From Nocardia sp. (GTDB taxonomy: Bacteria; Actinomycetota; Actinomycetes; Mycobacteriales; Mycobacteriaceae): a stretch of 64,000 nt of DNA. Positions within the stretch are counted from its first letter, which is position 1, and each line of letters opens with the position of its first letter. Under the pieces are notes generated by a model. That model was not told the DNA's origin. It saw nothing but the letters and a program-made list of their open reading frames with translations, and did no database searches. The stretch is taken from positions 1-64,000 of the forward strand of contig NZ_JAODNK010000202.1 in NCBI RefSeq assembly GCF_025465275.1. Reading direction: 5' to 3'. The position numbers and the translations under genes are program-made. This document shows, in pieces, positions 8,521 to 17,218 of this stretch.

Positions 8521-9456
8521 TTAACTGGACTCACCTGCGGCGCAGCGTTTCTCGGCGGCCAGGGCGTCACACAGCGCTGCGATGACAACGGCGCGTCCGT
8601 CTTTGCCCTCGGGTGTCGGAGTCAAGGGATAGACATGGACCAGCCCGGTGCCCTCGTAATAGTCGGTCTCCACACCGGCCGCACGCGCCTTCGCCACCAG
8701 CAGCCGGACATCCGGCAGCACAATGTCCCGGGTGCCGCTGAAGATCGTCAGCGGACCCAGTCCGCGTAGGTCGGCGGCCAGCGGACTGACCCGGGGATCG
8801 GAGAGCGACAGCTGCCCGCGCCAATGCTCGATGAAGACCCGCGTGCCCTCCTTGCCGAGCCACGGATCGCTCGGCAGCACCACATCGATCTCCGGATTGC
8901 TCAGCGACAGATCGACCGCAGGCGAAATCAGCACTGTCCGAGGCACACTCAGCTGATGCTCATCGCGCAGCACCACAGCGGTCGAGAGCGCAATCTGCCC
9001 ACCCGCCGAGTCCCCGGCGAGGCATACCTCCCCGTACCGGGCCCGGTTGTCCAACACCAGCCCGGCGATCTCGTCGACCACCTCCAGCGCGGTGCCGATG
9101 GGAACCAGCGGGTAGATCGGAACCGTGACCGTGGTGCCCACCCGGGCGGCGATCTCCGTGGCCAAAGCCCAATGCTGTGGCGCGATCTCGTTCACCCAGG
9201 CGCCGCCGTGCACATACACGACATTCCCGCGGACCGGGCCGCTGCGCGGCGCGATGGTGTAGACCGGCCAGCCCAGGCTGTGGTCCACCGATACCACCAC
9301 ATCCGAGCGCAGTCGCCGTGGTGGGCCGTAGCTCTTGGGTCGCAGGCTGCGCTCCCGGAGATGCTTCCGCGCCGCTTCCGGCCGGAGGAACGGCCGGTTG
9401 GCTCGAATCACGCGCAGGTACGCGGGGATAACCCAGCGACTGGCGAAGCTCGGCAT
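8521..9456 (-). CDS. Alpha/beta-hydrolase esterase/lipase (hormone-sensitive-lipase family)
   Basis: A 311-residue esterase of the HSL family. It carries the oxyanion motif HGGAW (residues 83-87), the nucleophile motif GDSAGG (Ser150), Asp244 in GTRDIVLP and His274 in GLVHVYP. Family enzymes hydrolyse short to medium acyl esters or lipids, and mycobacterial and nocardial genomes carry many (Lip proteins). No signal peptide is seen. An AGGAGG site lies five bases before the ATG at 9456 and two before the adjacent ATG at 9459, so 9456 is preferred. An in-frame ATG at 9489 lacks such a site. Confidence 0.85.
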   Translation of the reverse strand: MPSFASRWVIPAYLRVIRANRPFLRPEAARKHLRERSLRPKSYGPPRRLRSDVVVSVDHSLGWPVYTIAPRSGPVRGNVVYVHGGAWVNEIAPQHWALATEIAARVGTTVTVPIYPLVPIGTALEVVDEIAGLVLDNRARYGEVCLAGDSAGGQIALSTAVVLRDEHQLSVPRTVLISPAVDLSLSNPEIDVVLPSDPWLGKEGTRVFIEHWRGQLSLSDPRVSPLAADLRGLGPLTIFSGTRDIVLPDVRLLVAKARAAGVETDYYEGTGLVHVYPLTPTPEGKDGRAVVIAALCDALAAEKRCAAGESS

Positions 9457-9520
9457 CATTGCCTCCTGCGAAGGGTTGTACGCCGTCATGTTGCGACACT
9501 ACCGTCGCCGGGCGGCACGG

Positions 9521-10216
9521 CTATCCGAACAGTGTCTTGATGTCGCTGACCAGCCAGCGGCCGTCCGGCTGTTCCTGCAAGGTCATGAGCACGGGAACGA
9601 CCACGGCGTCCGGGGTGGGGTTGGTCGCGGTCGACCTGGTCTGCTTGGCGCTGACCAGCACTTCCGCATCGTGCGCGGTCATGGAGCTGACCCCGCAGTG
9701 CACATCCGCCACGGTGCTGCGCACCTGAGCCGTGATCATCGCAGGTCGCAGCCCGGCCGAGCTCTCGGAGAAGTTCTGATGCCACGAGCCCGTCGAGCCG
9801 TTCAGCACTGCCTTGAAATAAGGGTCGAGATCGGTGTACGAGTACGTCGACAAGGCCGTCGCATAGTCACACGCCGCGCGCCGCACCACCGCTTGCCGCG
9901 CGTCCACATCCGAAACCTGCTGCCGCATTTGACTTATGGTGTTACCCCGCTGGTCAGCGGTATGCCGCTGCTGGGTGTACATGACGAAGAAGGTGACCGC
10001 GATGGCGACACACACCACCGCCAGCACCGCTGAGATCACCGGAATCATCGTCGCCGCGCGCGACCGCCGCGCAACCGGCGGCTGCATCGAATACGACGGC
10101 ATCGGCTGCTGCTGCATCGGGGGCTGCGAATTCGGCTGCTGTGACACGGGAGCCGGAGGGATCTGCTGCTCGGTCGGCATCACCTGCGGCTGCGGTACGT
10201 CGTCGGGCGTCGACAC
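9521..10216 (-). CDS. Mce-associated-type membrane protein
   Basis: A 231-residue protein with a Pro/Gln-rich cytoplasmic N-terminus (about residues 1-50), one transmembrane helix (near 57-80, MIPVISAVLAVVCVAIAVTF) and an extracytoplasmic domain. That domain contains ACDYATALSTYSYTDLDPYF and ends in DGRWLVSDIKTLFG. This is the pattern of Mce-associated (Mas/Mam) proteins, which stabilise Mce lipid-import complexes. No mce genes are in the window, so it is an orphan copy. The GTG at 10216 has a GAGGGGG site. It follows ribBA by 32 bp on the same strand and may be read through from it. Confidence 0.72.
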   Translation of the reverse strand: MSTPDDVPQPQVMPTEQQIPPAPVSQQPNSQPPMQQQPMPSYSMQPPVARRSRAATMIPVISAVLAVVCVAIAVTFFVMYTQQRHTADQRGNTISQMRQQVSDVDARQAVVRRAACDYATALSTYSYTDLDPYFKAVLNGSTGSWHQNFSESSAGLRPAMITAQVRSTVADVHCGVSSMTAHDAEVLVSAKQTRSTATNPTPDAVVVPVLMTLQEQPDGRWLVSDIKTLFG

Positions 10217-10248
10217 TGAATCCCCCTCGCGATGACTGTGCGCAGATG

Positions 10249-11469
<1,221 letters not shown>

Positions 11470-11544
11470 CGTCGACCACCTCCTCTGGGTATTACTAATA
11501 GAAATATGCGCAGCGAAGAACAACGAGGTGGCGTCCCGCTCAGC

Positions 11545-11583
11545 GGAAAGAAAAGTGGCCCGGAGGCATGCTGCCTCCGGGCC
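11545..11583 (-). terminator. Rho-independent terminator of the MFS gene
   Basis: A perfect 12-bp stem, GGCCCGGAGGCA with its complement around a three-base loop (11557-11583), is followed on the minus strand by ACTTTTCTTT. It sits 24 bp after the MFS stop. Confidence 0.85.
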
Positions 11584-11606
11584 ATTTCCTGCGTTCTATG
11601 CAGTGC

Positions 11607-13331
11607 TCAGTACGCCGTACCGCCCGTGGCGGGCGTGCGACCGGCCTTCATGATCACCGCGCCGACGAGCGCGAGGAGCGCCGCACCCGCGATGAAGTAG
11701 AAGCTGATCTCGTACCCCTTGTCGGCGAACAACATCGGGATCTCCTTGGTGACCGTGTTCGGCCCCTGCGGAGTCAATACCGTCACGTCCGCCTTGACCG
11801 GGTTGGCATTGAGGAAGGCCGTGGCCACCGCCAATCCGATACCGGCGCCCATGGCCTGCATGACGCCCAGCATGCCCGCGCTGACGCCCTGCTGTTCAGC
11901 GGGTACCGCCTCGACCATGAGATTGGGTGTAGCCGCGTAGTAGAGGCCGAACGCGATACCGAACACCGCGCTGATCAGCGCCTGCATACCCCAGCCGTGT
12001 GAGGTCGTCGCATAGGCGATGGCCGCGCCGACGAAGATGACGAGTGCGAACACCAGCGGCTGTCGCCCACCCTCACGGCGAATCCAGAGACCACCGAGGA
12101 AGCCGAAGAGCATGGCGATGATCGACTGCACCACCGCGAGGTGGGTGGCGTACGTCAGCAGACTGAATCCGTTGCCGTAGGTGTAGCCCGGATCAAGTTT
12201 CACATCAACCATATTCGGGGGCAGCTGCGAGTAGACCGCCTCCGGCGGCACCTTGACCGCGCCCGGCGGCAGTTCGACGCCCGGCGGCAGCGCGGCCTTG
12301 GCCTGCGCTTCGGCGCCTGCCTGAGCCTGCTGTAGCGCTCCGGCCTTCACCTGGTCCCAGGTGGCGGTCTTGACCTGATCGACCACCTCGGCGGCCGGCG
12401 GCGACTGGGTCATGTAACCCGTTGCGTAGGACTGGTATCCGATCATGAACGAGGCCAGCAGTGCGATGAACAGCAGCACGCTCACTCGCGGCGTGAACAG
12501 CAGCTTCATGTCCATGATCGGGTTCTTCACGCGGCTTTCCACCAGCGGGAAGAGCGCCAGCAGTACCAGACCACCGATGAGCCAAGCCAGCGTGGACGGC
12601 TTGCTCCAGCCCCAGTCCTGGCCGTTGTCCAGGTAGATCAGGGTCAGGACCAGGCCCGCGCCGAGCAGTGTCGCGCCGACGAGGTCGAGCTTCTGCGGCG
12701 TCCGCAGCTTGGATTCCGGCACGATGGCGATCACCAGCGGGATCATCACCACGGTGAAGGCGAACAGGAACCAGAAGATGGCGCGCCAGCTGTAGTGCTC
12801 GACAATGAAGCCGCCGATCAGCGGGCCGGCGAGCGCCGAGACACCGAGACCGGTGGAGGCGATGCCCAGGCCGATCGGAACCAGCTTGCGCGGCATCAGG
12901 TCTCGAATGAGGCCGTAGGAGATGACCGCGGTCGCGATGGCCGTCGCCTGCAGGCCGCGGCCCACCAGGAACAGCATCCAGTTGCTGGTGATCGCGCAGA
13001 TGGCGCAGCCGATCATGAACAGCATGCCGCAGATGAGGAACATCCGCTTCTTGCCGACGATATCGCTGAGCTTGCCGATGACCGGTGAGGTCGCGGCGCC
13101 GACGACGCCGAAGATGATGATGGCCCAGTTGATATTCGCACCGTGGGTCGGGAAGGTGGGCGCGATCTGGCGCAGCGCTGCGGAGACCATGACGTACTGC
13201 ATGGGTGCGACCTCGGTGAACAGCACGATCACTGCGAGGACGGAGAAGATCCGTAGCTTCGAGGCCCCGTCGAGGCGGCCGGTGTTGTCGACGGCGCTGG
13301 GGGGCGCCGTGCTATCGACGGAGGTAGACAT
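11607..13331 (-). CDS. MFS (DHA2-type) drug exporter with a large extracytoplasmic insertion
   Basis: A 574-residue major-facilitator transporter with about 14 hydrophobic helices and the motif GKLSDIVGKKRMFL of the helix 2-3 loop. Relatives export drugs or toxic compounds by proton antiport. An extra, largely soluble segment of about 75 residues (about 309-385), rich in Ala, Gln and Pro (QQAQAGAEAQAKAALPPG), interrupts the membrane domain after MTQSPP. The ATG at 13331 has a GGAGG site eight bases upstream. It lies 73 bp after a PadR regulator on the same strand, and an inverted repeat at 13355-13381 is a plausible operator. The substrate is unknown. Confidence 0.9.
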   Translation of the reverse strand: MSTSVDSTAPPSAVDNTGRLDGASKLRIFSVLAVIVLFTEVAPMQYVMVSAALRQIAPTFPTHGANINWAIIIFGVVGAATSPVIGKLSDIVGKKRMFLICGMLFMIGCAICAITSNWMLFLVGRGLQATAIATAVISYGLIRDLMPRKLVPIGLGIASTGLGVSALAGPLIGGFIVEHYSWRAIFWFLFAFTVVMIPLVIAIVPESKLRTPQKLDLVGATLLGAGLVLTLIYLDNGQDWGWSKPSTLAWLIGGLVLLALFPLVESRVKNPIMDMKLLFTPRVSVLLFIALLASFMIGYQSYATGYMTQSPPAAEVVDQVKTATWDQVKAGALQQAQAGAEAQAKAALPPGVELPPGAVKVPPEAVYSQLPPNMVDVKLDPGYTYGNGFSLLTYATHLAVVQSIIAMLFGFLGGLWIRREGGRQPLVFALVIFVGAAIAYATTSHGWGMQALISAVFGIAFGLYYAATPNLMVEAVPAEQQGVSAGMLGVMQAMGAGIGLAVATAFLNANPVKADVTVLTPQGPNTVTKEIPMLFADKGYEISFYFIAGAALLALVGAVIMKAGRTPATGGTAY

Positions 13332-13354
13332 GTGGCGTCCTCCAGATTGGGTGG

Positions 13355-13381
13355 GTAACACGGTGACGTGAACCGTGTCAC
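13355..13381. promoter_or_regulatory. Inverted repeat between PadR gene and MFS gene
   Basis: ACACGGT and ACCGTGT arms with a seven-base spacer (13358-13378), extended by a further GT/AC pair after one mismatch on each side. It lies about 27-50 bp upstream of the MFS start. This is operator position for the PadR regulator encoded immediately upstream. Confidence 0.5.
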
Positions 13382-13404
13382 AACCGGGGGACGCCGACTA
13401 TGGA

Positions 13405-14085
13405 CTAGTCCGTTGAGTGGGACTTTTCGGAATTTGACCTTTTCACATTCTTCCGGCGGCTACGCTGCTTCGCCAGTTTGTCCAGATCAGCCAGTAAATC
13501 CGCGGCGAATTCGCGCTCGGCCTCGTAATGCCTTACACACCAGCGCAAAACGGCGCTCGGATAGGCCCAGTCCGGATTGGCGTCCGCGCCGTCGGCATCG
13601 ATCTGCGCCCGGCGCTGCATGCGCTCGGCGTAATCGATGTGCTGGGTGAGGATTTCGCGCATGCGGTCCGGTTCGGCGAGATGCCCGAGCCAAGCTCGCA
13701 GCATCACACTGTGTTTGAGCACCGGGGGCTCGACGGGGGAGTGATTCACCCAGTGCGAGGCGGCCTCTCGCCCGCTCTCGGTAATGGCGTACATGCGCTT
13801 ACCACGCATGCCGTCCTCGGAGACCACGGTCCGCGAAGTCGCGTAGCCGTGCTTCTCCAGCCGTTTGAGCTCGGCGTAGATCTGGCTGAACGACGGACTC
13901 CAGTAGAAGAACTGCAGACTCCAGTCCGCCCACTTCTTCAGGTCGTAGCCGGAGAGTTCGTCTGCGTGCGAGAGCATTCCGAGCACGGCCCAGGCCGTGG
14001 TGGGCAGATCCGGGATCGCCTGTTCCGCGCCGTGGGCGGGGCGCGAAGCGCCATCGGTGATAGTCGAACTGTATGGCTCTCGCAC
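13405..14085 (-). CDS. PadR-family transcriptional regulator
   Basis: A 226-residue PadR-type repressor. The N-terminal winged helix contains TTAWAVLGMLSHADELSGYDL and FSQIYAELKRLEKHGYA, and the wing GMRGKRMYAITESGREA. A C-terminal helical dimerisation domain follows, containing LKHSVMLRAWLGHL, and the tail is lysine/arginine-rich. PadR proteins usually repress an adjacent exporter until a phenolic or toxic ligand binds, and the next gene is an MFS exporter. The GTG at 14085 has an AAGGA site six bases away. Extensions further upstream run into the IclR coding end. It follows the IclR gene by 34 bp, so the three may be one transcript. Confidence 0.88.
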   Translation of the reverse strand: MREPYSSTITDGASRPAHGAEQAIPDLPTTAWAVLGMLSHADELSGYDLKKWADWSLQFFYWSPSFSQIYAELKRLEKHGYATSRTVVSEDGMRGKRMYAITESGREAASHWVNHSPVEPPVLKHSVMLRAWLGHLAEPDRMREILTQHIDYAERMQRRAQIDADGADANPDWAYPSAVLRWCVRHYEAEREFAADLLADLDKLAKQRSRRKNVKRSNSEKSHSTD

Positions 14086-14119
14086 GCGCGTTCCTTCTCT
14101 GTCCGGTTCGAACACTCGG

Positions 14120-14956
14120 TCAGCGCCAGTGCGCACGACGCGGGAACAGGGTGCGCCCGGCCTCGTGGGCGACCTCGAGCACGACGCGGGCCAGCCGGTC
14201 GTAGCTCATGCCATCGGCGCGACCCGAGAGCGAAAGTGCGGCCGGTGCGGTACCGCGGCCACGCAGCGGCGCTGCCACACAGGCGATTCCGGCGACGGCC
14301 TCTTCGCGGTCGATGGCGATGCCCTGGCGCAGGCGGATCTGCGCGAGTTCACGCTGGAGCGCTTCCGGCTCGCAGATGGTGCGCGGGGTCAGGCGCGGCA
14401 GCCGGACGCGCAGCGCGGCCTCGGCGATATTGGGCTCGAGACACGCGAGCATGGCCTTGCCGACACCCGTTGCGTGCGCGGGCATCCGGCCGCCGAGGCG
14501 GGTGGGCAGGCTCGCGGCGAAGCGGCCGCCGGCCTTGTCCAGGTAGACCACATCACGGCCGTCGAGCACCGCGAGGTGGCCGACCATGCCGGTGCGCTGG
14601 CTCAACTCGTGCAGCAGCGGGCTGACGGCATCGCGAATCTCGTTGTGATCAGCGGTGAGTCCGCCGAGCTCGAGCGTGCGCATGCCCAGGCGGTAGCCGC
14701 CCGAGGTGTGTGCCAGCCAGCGCAGCTTGATCATCTGATCGAGGATCCGGTGCACGGTGGAACGCGGCAGCCCGGTGCGCTCGACCAGGCCGAGCAGGGT
14801 GAGCGTGGGGGTGGAGGTGTCGAACGCGTCCAGGATGAGGGTCATCCGCTCGATCATCGAGACGGGGACTTCGGCGCTGGCGTTTCGAGTCTGGTTGGCG
14901 CGCATGGGGGTATGAGGGTTTCGAGCTTCCGCGGAGGGGAGCAGTGCGACGGACAT
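14120..14956 (-). CDS. IclR-family transcriptional regulator
   Basis: A 278-residue IclR regulator. The N-terminal helix-turn-helix shows ERMTLILDAF, LTLLGLVERTGLPRSTVHRI and LDQMIKLRWL. The C-terminal effector domain has MPAHATGVGKAMLA and REEAVAGIACVAAPLRG. The ATG at 14956 has GGAGG five bases upstream. An in-frame ATG at 14980 is an alternative. It is divergent from hsaB-kshA-kshB-hsaC, with about 245 bp between the two starts, and IclR proteins usually control the divergent catabolic operon. The 17-bp palindrome at 15175-15191 is a candidate binding site. The effector is presumably a steroid or ring metabolite, which is inference. Confidence 0.9.
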   Translation of the reverse strand: MSVALLPSAEARNPHTPMRANQTRNASAEVPVSMIERMTLILDAFDTSTPTLTLLGLVERTGLPRSTVHRILDQMIKLRWLAHTSGGYRLGMRTLELGGLTADHNEIRDAVSPLLHELSQRTGMVGHLAVLDGRDVVYLDKAGGRFAASLPTRLGGRMPAHATGVGKAMLACLEPNIAEAALRVRLPRLTPRTICEPEALQRELAQIRLRQGIAIDREEAVAGIACVAAPLRGRGTAPAALSLSGRADGMSYDRLARVVLEVAHEAGRTLFPRRAHWR

Positions 14957-15131
14957 TTGAGCCTCCGTTGGTTCCGACATCCAGTCTAGGGATATTCCGA
15001 TTAGGCATGTGCCGGGTTCGGACCTTGTGCTACCCATCACAGTGCCCTGCGCCACAGGCTGGGGAATCGGGAGAACTACGTAGCTTTTGTCCCGTTCTAC
15101 GGATTCATGTCTCGGTGACCGAACCATCATA

Positions 15132-15162
15132 TTGACGCCTCCTCGTCCTGACCTGCTGTTAT
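15132..15162 (+). promoter_or_regulatory. Possible promoter of the hsaB operon
   Basis: TTGACG (15132-15137) and TGTTAT (15157-15162) could serve as -35 and -10 boxes with a 19-base spacer, upstream of the palindrome and ribosome site. Weak evidence from pattern only. Confidence 0.3.
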
Positions 15163-15174
15163 GACTGACAGCCA

Positions 15175-15191
15175 TATTTCGAACCGAAATA
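15175..15191. promoter_or_regulatory. 17-bp palindrome before hsaB, candidate IclR operator
   Basis: TATTTCGAACCGAAATA is a perfect inverted repeat with seven-base arms and an AAC centre. It overlaps the 5' end of the ribosome site of hsaB. IclR-type sites are often 15-17 bp palindromes with ATTTC/GAAAT-like halves. The position suggests repression of the operon. Confidence 0.55.
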
Positions 15192-15202
15192 AAGGAGGCG
15201 CC

Positions 15203-15715
15203 GTGGAACCGGTGCTGGAGGTGGATCGCATGCCTACGGAGATCGACCCGACCGCTTTCAAAGCAGTGCTCGGGCGGTTCGCCTCCGGGGTCACTGTGAT
15301 CACCGCCATTGACGAGGGGGAGCCGGTCGGCTTCGCCTGCCAATCCTTCGCATCGCTGTCCATCGATCCGCCGCTGGTGAGCTTCTTCCCCGCGCGGACC
15401 TCGAGCACGTGGCCGCGCATTCGGCGCGCCGGGCGGTTCTGCGTGAACATCCTGGCCGATCATCAGACCGACATCTGCCGTCAGCTCGGCCGCCCCGGAC
15501 CCGACAAGTTCGCGGGCGTCGACTGGACCGGCTCGGGAAATGGGTCGCCGCTGCTCACCGGGGCCCTGGCAACGATCGACTGCGAACTGCACGACGAGGT
15601 CGACGGCGGTGACCACACCGTGGTGATCGCCCGGGTGACCGGCCTGAACGAGCACTCCGAGGCGACACCGCTGCTCTTCTACCGCGCGAGCTTCGGACGT
15701 CTCGCAGACCGATAG
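15203..15715 (+). CDS. hsaB: HsaB-like flavin reductase
   Basis: A 170-residue short-chain flavin reductase. Landmarks are LGRFASGVTVITA, PVGFACQSFASLSIDPPLVSF, FCVNILADHQ and PDKFAGVDW, and the sequence ends near LLFYRASFGR. HsaB uses NADH to supply reduced flavin to HsaA. The protein is slightly shorter at the C-terminus than mycobacterial HsaB. The GTG at 15203 follows an AAAGGAGG site by four bases. An ATG at 15230 is an alternative and would be closer to the mycobacterial N-terminus. Starts upstream of 15203 would run through the palindromic operator. It heads the seven-gene steroid-type operon, although its partner hsaA lies 14 kb away. Confidence 0.88.
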   Translation: MEPVLEVDRMPTEIDPTAFKAVLGRFASGVTVITAIDEGEPVGFACQSFASLSIDPPLVSFFPARTSSTWPRIRRAGRFCVNILADHQTDICRQLGRPGPDKFAGVDWTGSGNGSPLLTGALATIDCELHDEVDGGDHTVVIARVTGLNEHSEATPLLFYRASFGRLADR

Positions 15716-15800
15716 CAACCTCCCGGCCAGTGGGACAGCCATTGTCATCGGCGTCACATCGGCCGCAACCATCAATACAAGGCAAGGGAGAGGAACTCAC

Positions 15801-16961
15801 ATGACCACCACGGATGGTGCTGTCACTGAAGTGCGAGTCATCGATGCGGGCGCGCCGCCCACCCGATTCGCGCGCGGCTGGCACTGCCTGGGCCTGGCCG
15901 ACTCCTTCCGGGACGGAAAGCCGCACACCGTCAAGGCCTTCGGCACCGAGATCGTGGTGTTCGCGGCCGAGGACGGCACTTTGAACGTGCTCAACGCGTA
16001 CTGCCCGCACATGGGCGGAAACCTCGCCGACGGCACCGTCAAGGGTGATTCGCTGGCCTGCCCGTTCCACGATTGGCGCTGGAACGGCAAGGGCAAGTGC
16101 ACCGGCATTCCGTATGCGCGCCGCGTGCCGCCGCTGGCCCGCACCAAGGCGTGGCCGACCATGGTCGAGAACAAGCAGCTGTTCGTCTGGAACGATCCGG
16201 AGAACAGGCAGCCGCCGGCCGAGGCCGCCATCCCGCGCGTGGATGCCGCCTTCGACGAGCAGTGGACCGACTGGACGTGGAACTCCATGATCGTCGACGC
16301 CAATTGCCGCGAGGTCATCGACAATGTCGTGGATATGGCGCACTTCTTCTATGTGCACTACGGCTTCCCGACCTTCTTCAAGAATGTCTTCGAAGGCCAT
16401 ATCGCCAGCCAGTACATGACCTCGGTCTCGCGCGAGGACATGATGGGCGCGACCGCTAAAGCGCTGGGCGGCAAGAACGTTCTGCAGTCCGAGGCGTCGT
16501 ACTACGGCCCGTCCTACATGATCGACTACCTGAAGAGCGAGAGCGCGAACGGTCTGGTCGTCGAGGGTTACCTCATCAACTGCCACTACCCGATCAATGA
16601 GAACCAGTTCGTGCTCATGTACGGCGCGATCGCCAAGAAACCCGAGGGTGTCTCGCCCGAGCAGGCCGCGGAGATCGCGGAGAAGTTCGTCGGCGGACTC
16701 GGCAAGGGCTTCGAGCAGGACGCGAATATCTGGAAGCGCAAGTCGCGCATCAACAATCCGCTGCTGTGCGAGGAGGACGGGCCCGTCTATCAGCTGCGTC
16801 GCTGGTACGAGCAGTTCTACACCGATGCCGCGGATGTCTCCGAGGAGATGACCACCCGCTTCGAGTTCGAGGTGGACACCACCCGCGCGGTCACCGCCTG
16901 GGAGGCCGAGGTCGCCGACAACCTGGCCAAGCGTGCCGACGCCGCCGCGGCGCAGGCCTGA
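15801..16961 (+). CDS. kshA: 3-ketosteroid 9-alpha-hydroxylase, oxygenase component
   Basis: A 386-residue Rieske non-haem iron oxygenase, the same length as M. tuberculosis KshA. The Rieske cluster ligands are Cys68/His70 and Cys87/His90 in AYCPHMGG and ACPFHDWRW. The mononuclear iron ligands are His181 and His186 in DMAHFFYVHYGFP, with Asp307 in FEQDANIW. KshA hydroxylates C9 of 3-ketosteroid substrates, which opens ring B. Electrons come from KshB, encoded two genes downstream. The ATG has a GGGAGAGGA ribosome region. KshA paralogues often differ in substrate range, so a non-cholesterol steroid substrate is possible. Confidence 0.95.
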   Translation: MTTTDGAVTEVRVIDAGAPPTRFARGWHCLGLADSFRDGKPHTVKAFGTEIVVFAAEDGTLNVLNAYCPHMGGNLADGTVKGDSLACPFHDWRWNGKGKCTGIPYARRVPPLARTKAWPTMVENKQLFVWNDPENRQPPAEAAIPRVDAAFDEQWTDWTWNSMIVDANCREVIDNVVDMAHFFYVHYGFPTFFKNVFEGHIASQYMTSVSREDMMGATAKALGGKNVLQSEASYYGPSYMIDYLKSESANGLVVEGYLINCHYPINENQFVLMYGAIAKKPEGVSPEQAAEIAEKFVGGLGKGFEQDANIWKRKSRINNPLLCEEDGPVYQLRRWYEQFYTDAADVSEEMTTRFEFEVDTTRAVTAWEAEVADNLAKRADAAAAQA

Positions 16962-16972
16962 GAGGCACTGTC

Positions 16973-17218
16973 ATGGAACAGGTTTCGTGCCGGTCCTGCG
17001 GGACCTGCGTGCTGGTGGAGAAGTTCAGCCCCCAGCACACCAGCGTGCAATGGAACAACGCCGCCGTAGCGGCCTGCACGGAGCTCTCGACCACCGGTTT
17101 GAAATCGCACACCTGCAATGCCTTGCGCGCCAGTATCGACGAAGCGGTCGCATCAGGCTCGCTGAGCGCCAGCACGCGCGACGTCGATGTGCGCACCCGC
17201 GGCCGAACCCTCACGTAG
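16973..17218 (+). CDS. Small Cys-rich protein between kshA and kshB
   Basis: An 81-residue protein starting at the ATG at 16973, 11 bp after kshA. Its stop directly abuts the ATG at 17219. It begins with a C-x2-C-x2-C motif (CRSCGTC, residues 6-12), followed by VLVEKFSPQHTSVQWNN, a further Cys near residue 37 and Cys52 in LKSHTCNALRASIDEAVASG. The cysteines could bind zinc or an iron-sulfur cluster. It reads like a small conserved actinobacterial family associated with Ksh genes, but I cannot name it with certainty. Position suggests a role with the Ksh system, perhaps in assembly or electron transfer. Confidence 0.75.
   Translation: MEQVSCRSCGTCVLVEKFSPQHTSVQWNNAAVAACTELSTTGLKSHTCNALRASIDEAVASGSLSASTRDVDVRTRGRTLT

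Noticed and set aside
11470..11545. FMN riboswitch before ribBA
   Set aside because: The leader is short and A/T-rich in part, but the conserved RFN helices and loop sequences were not seen.
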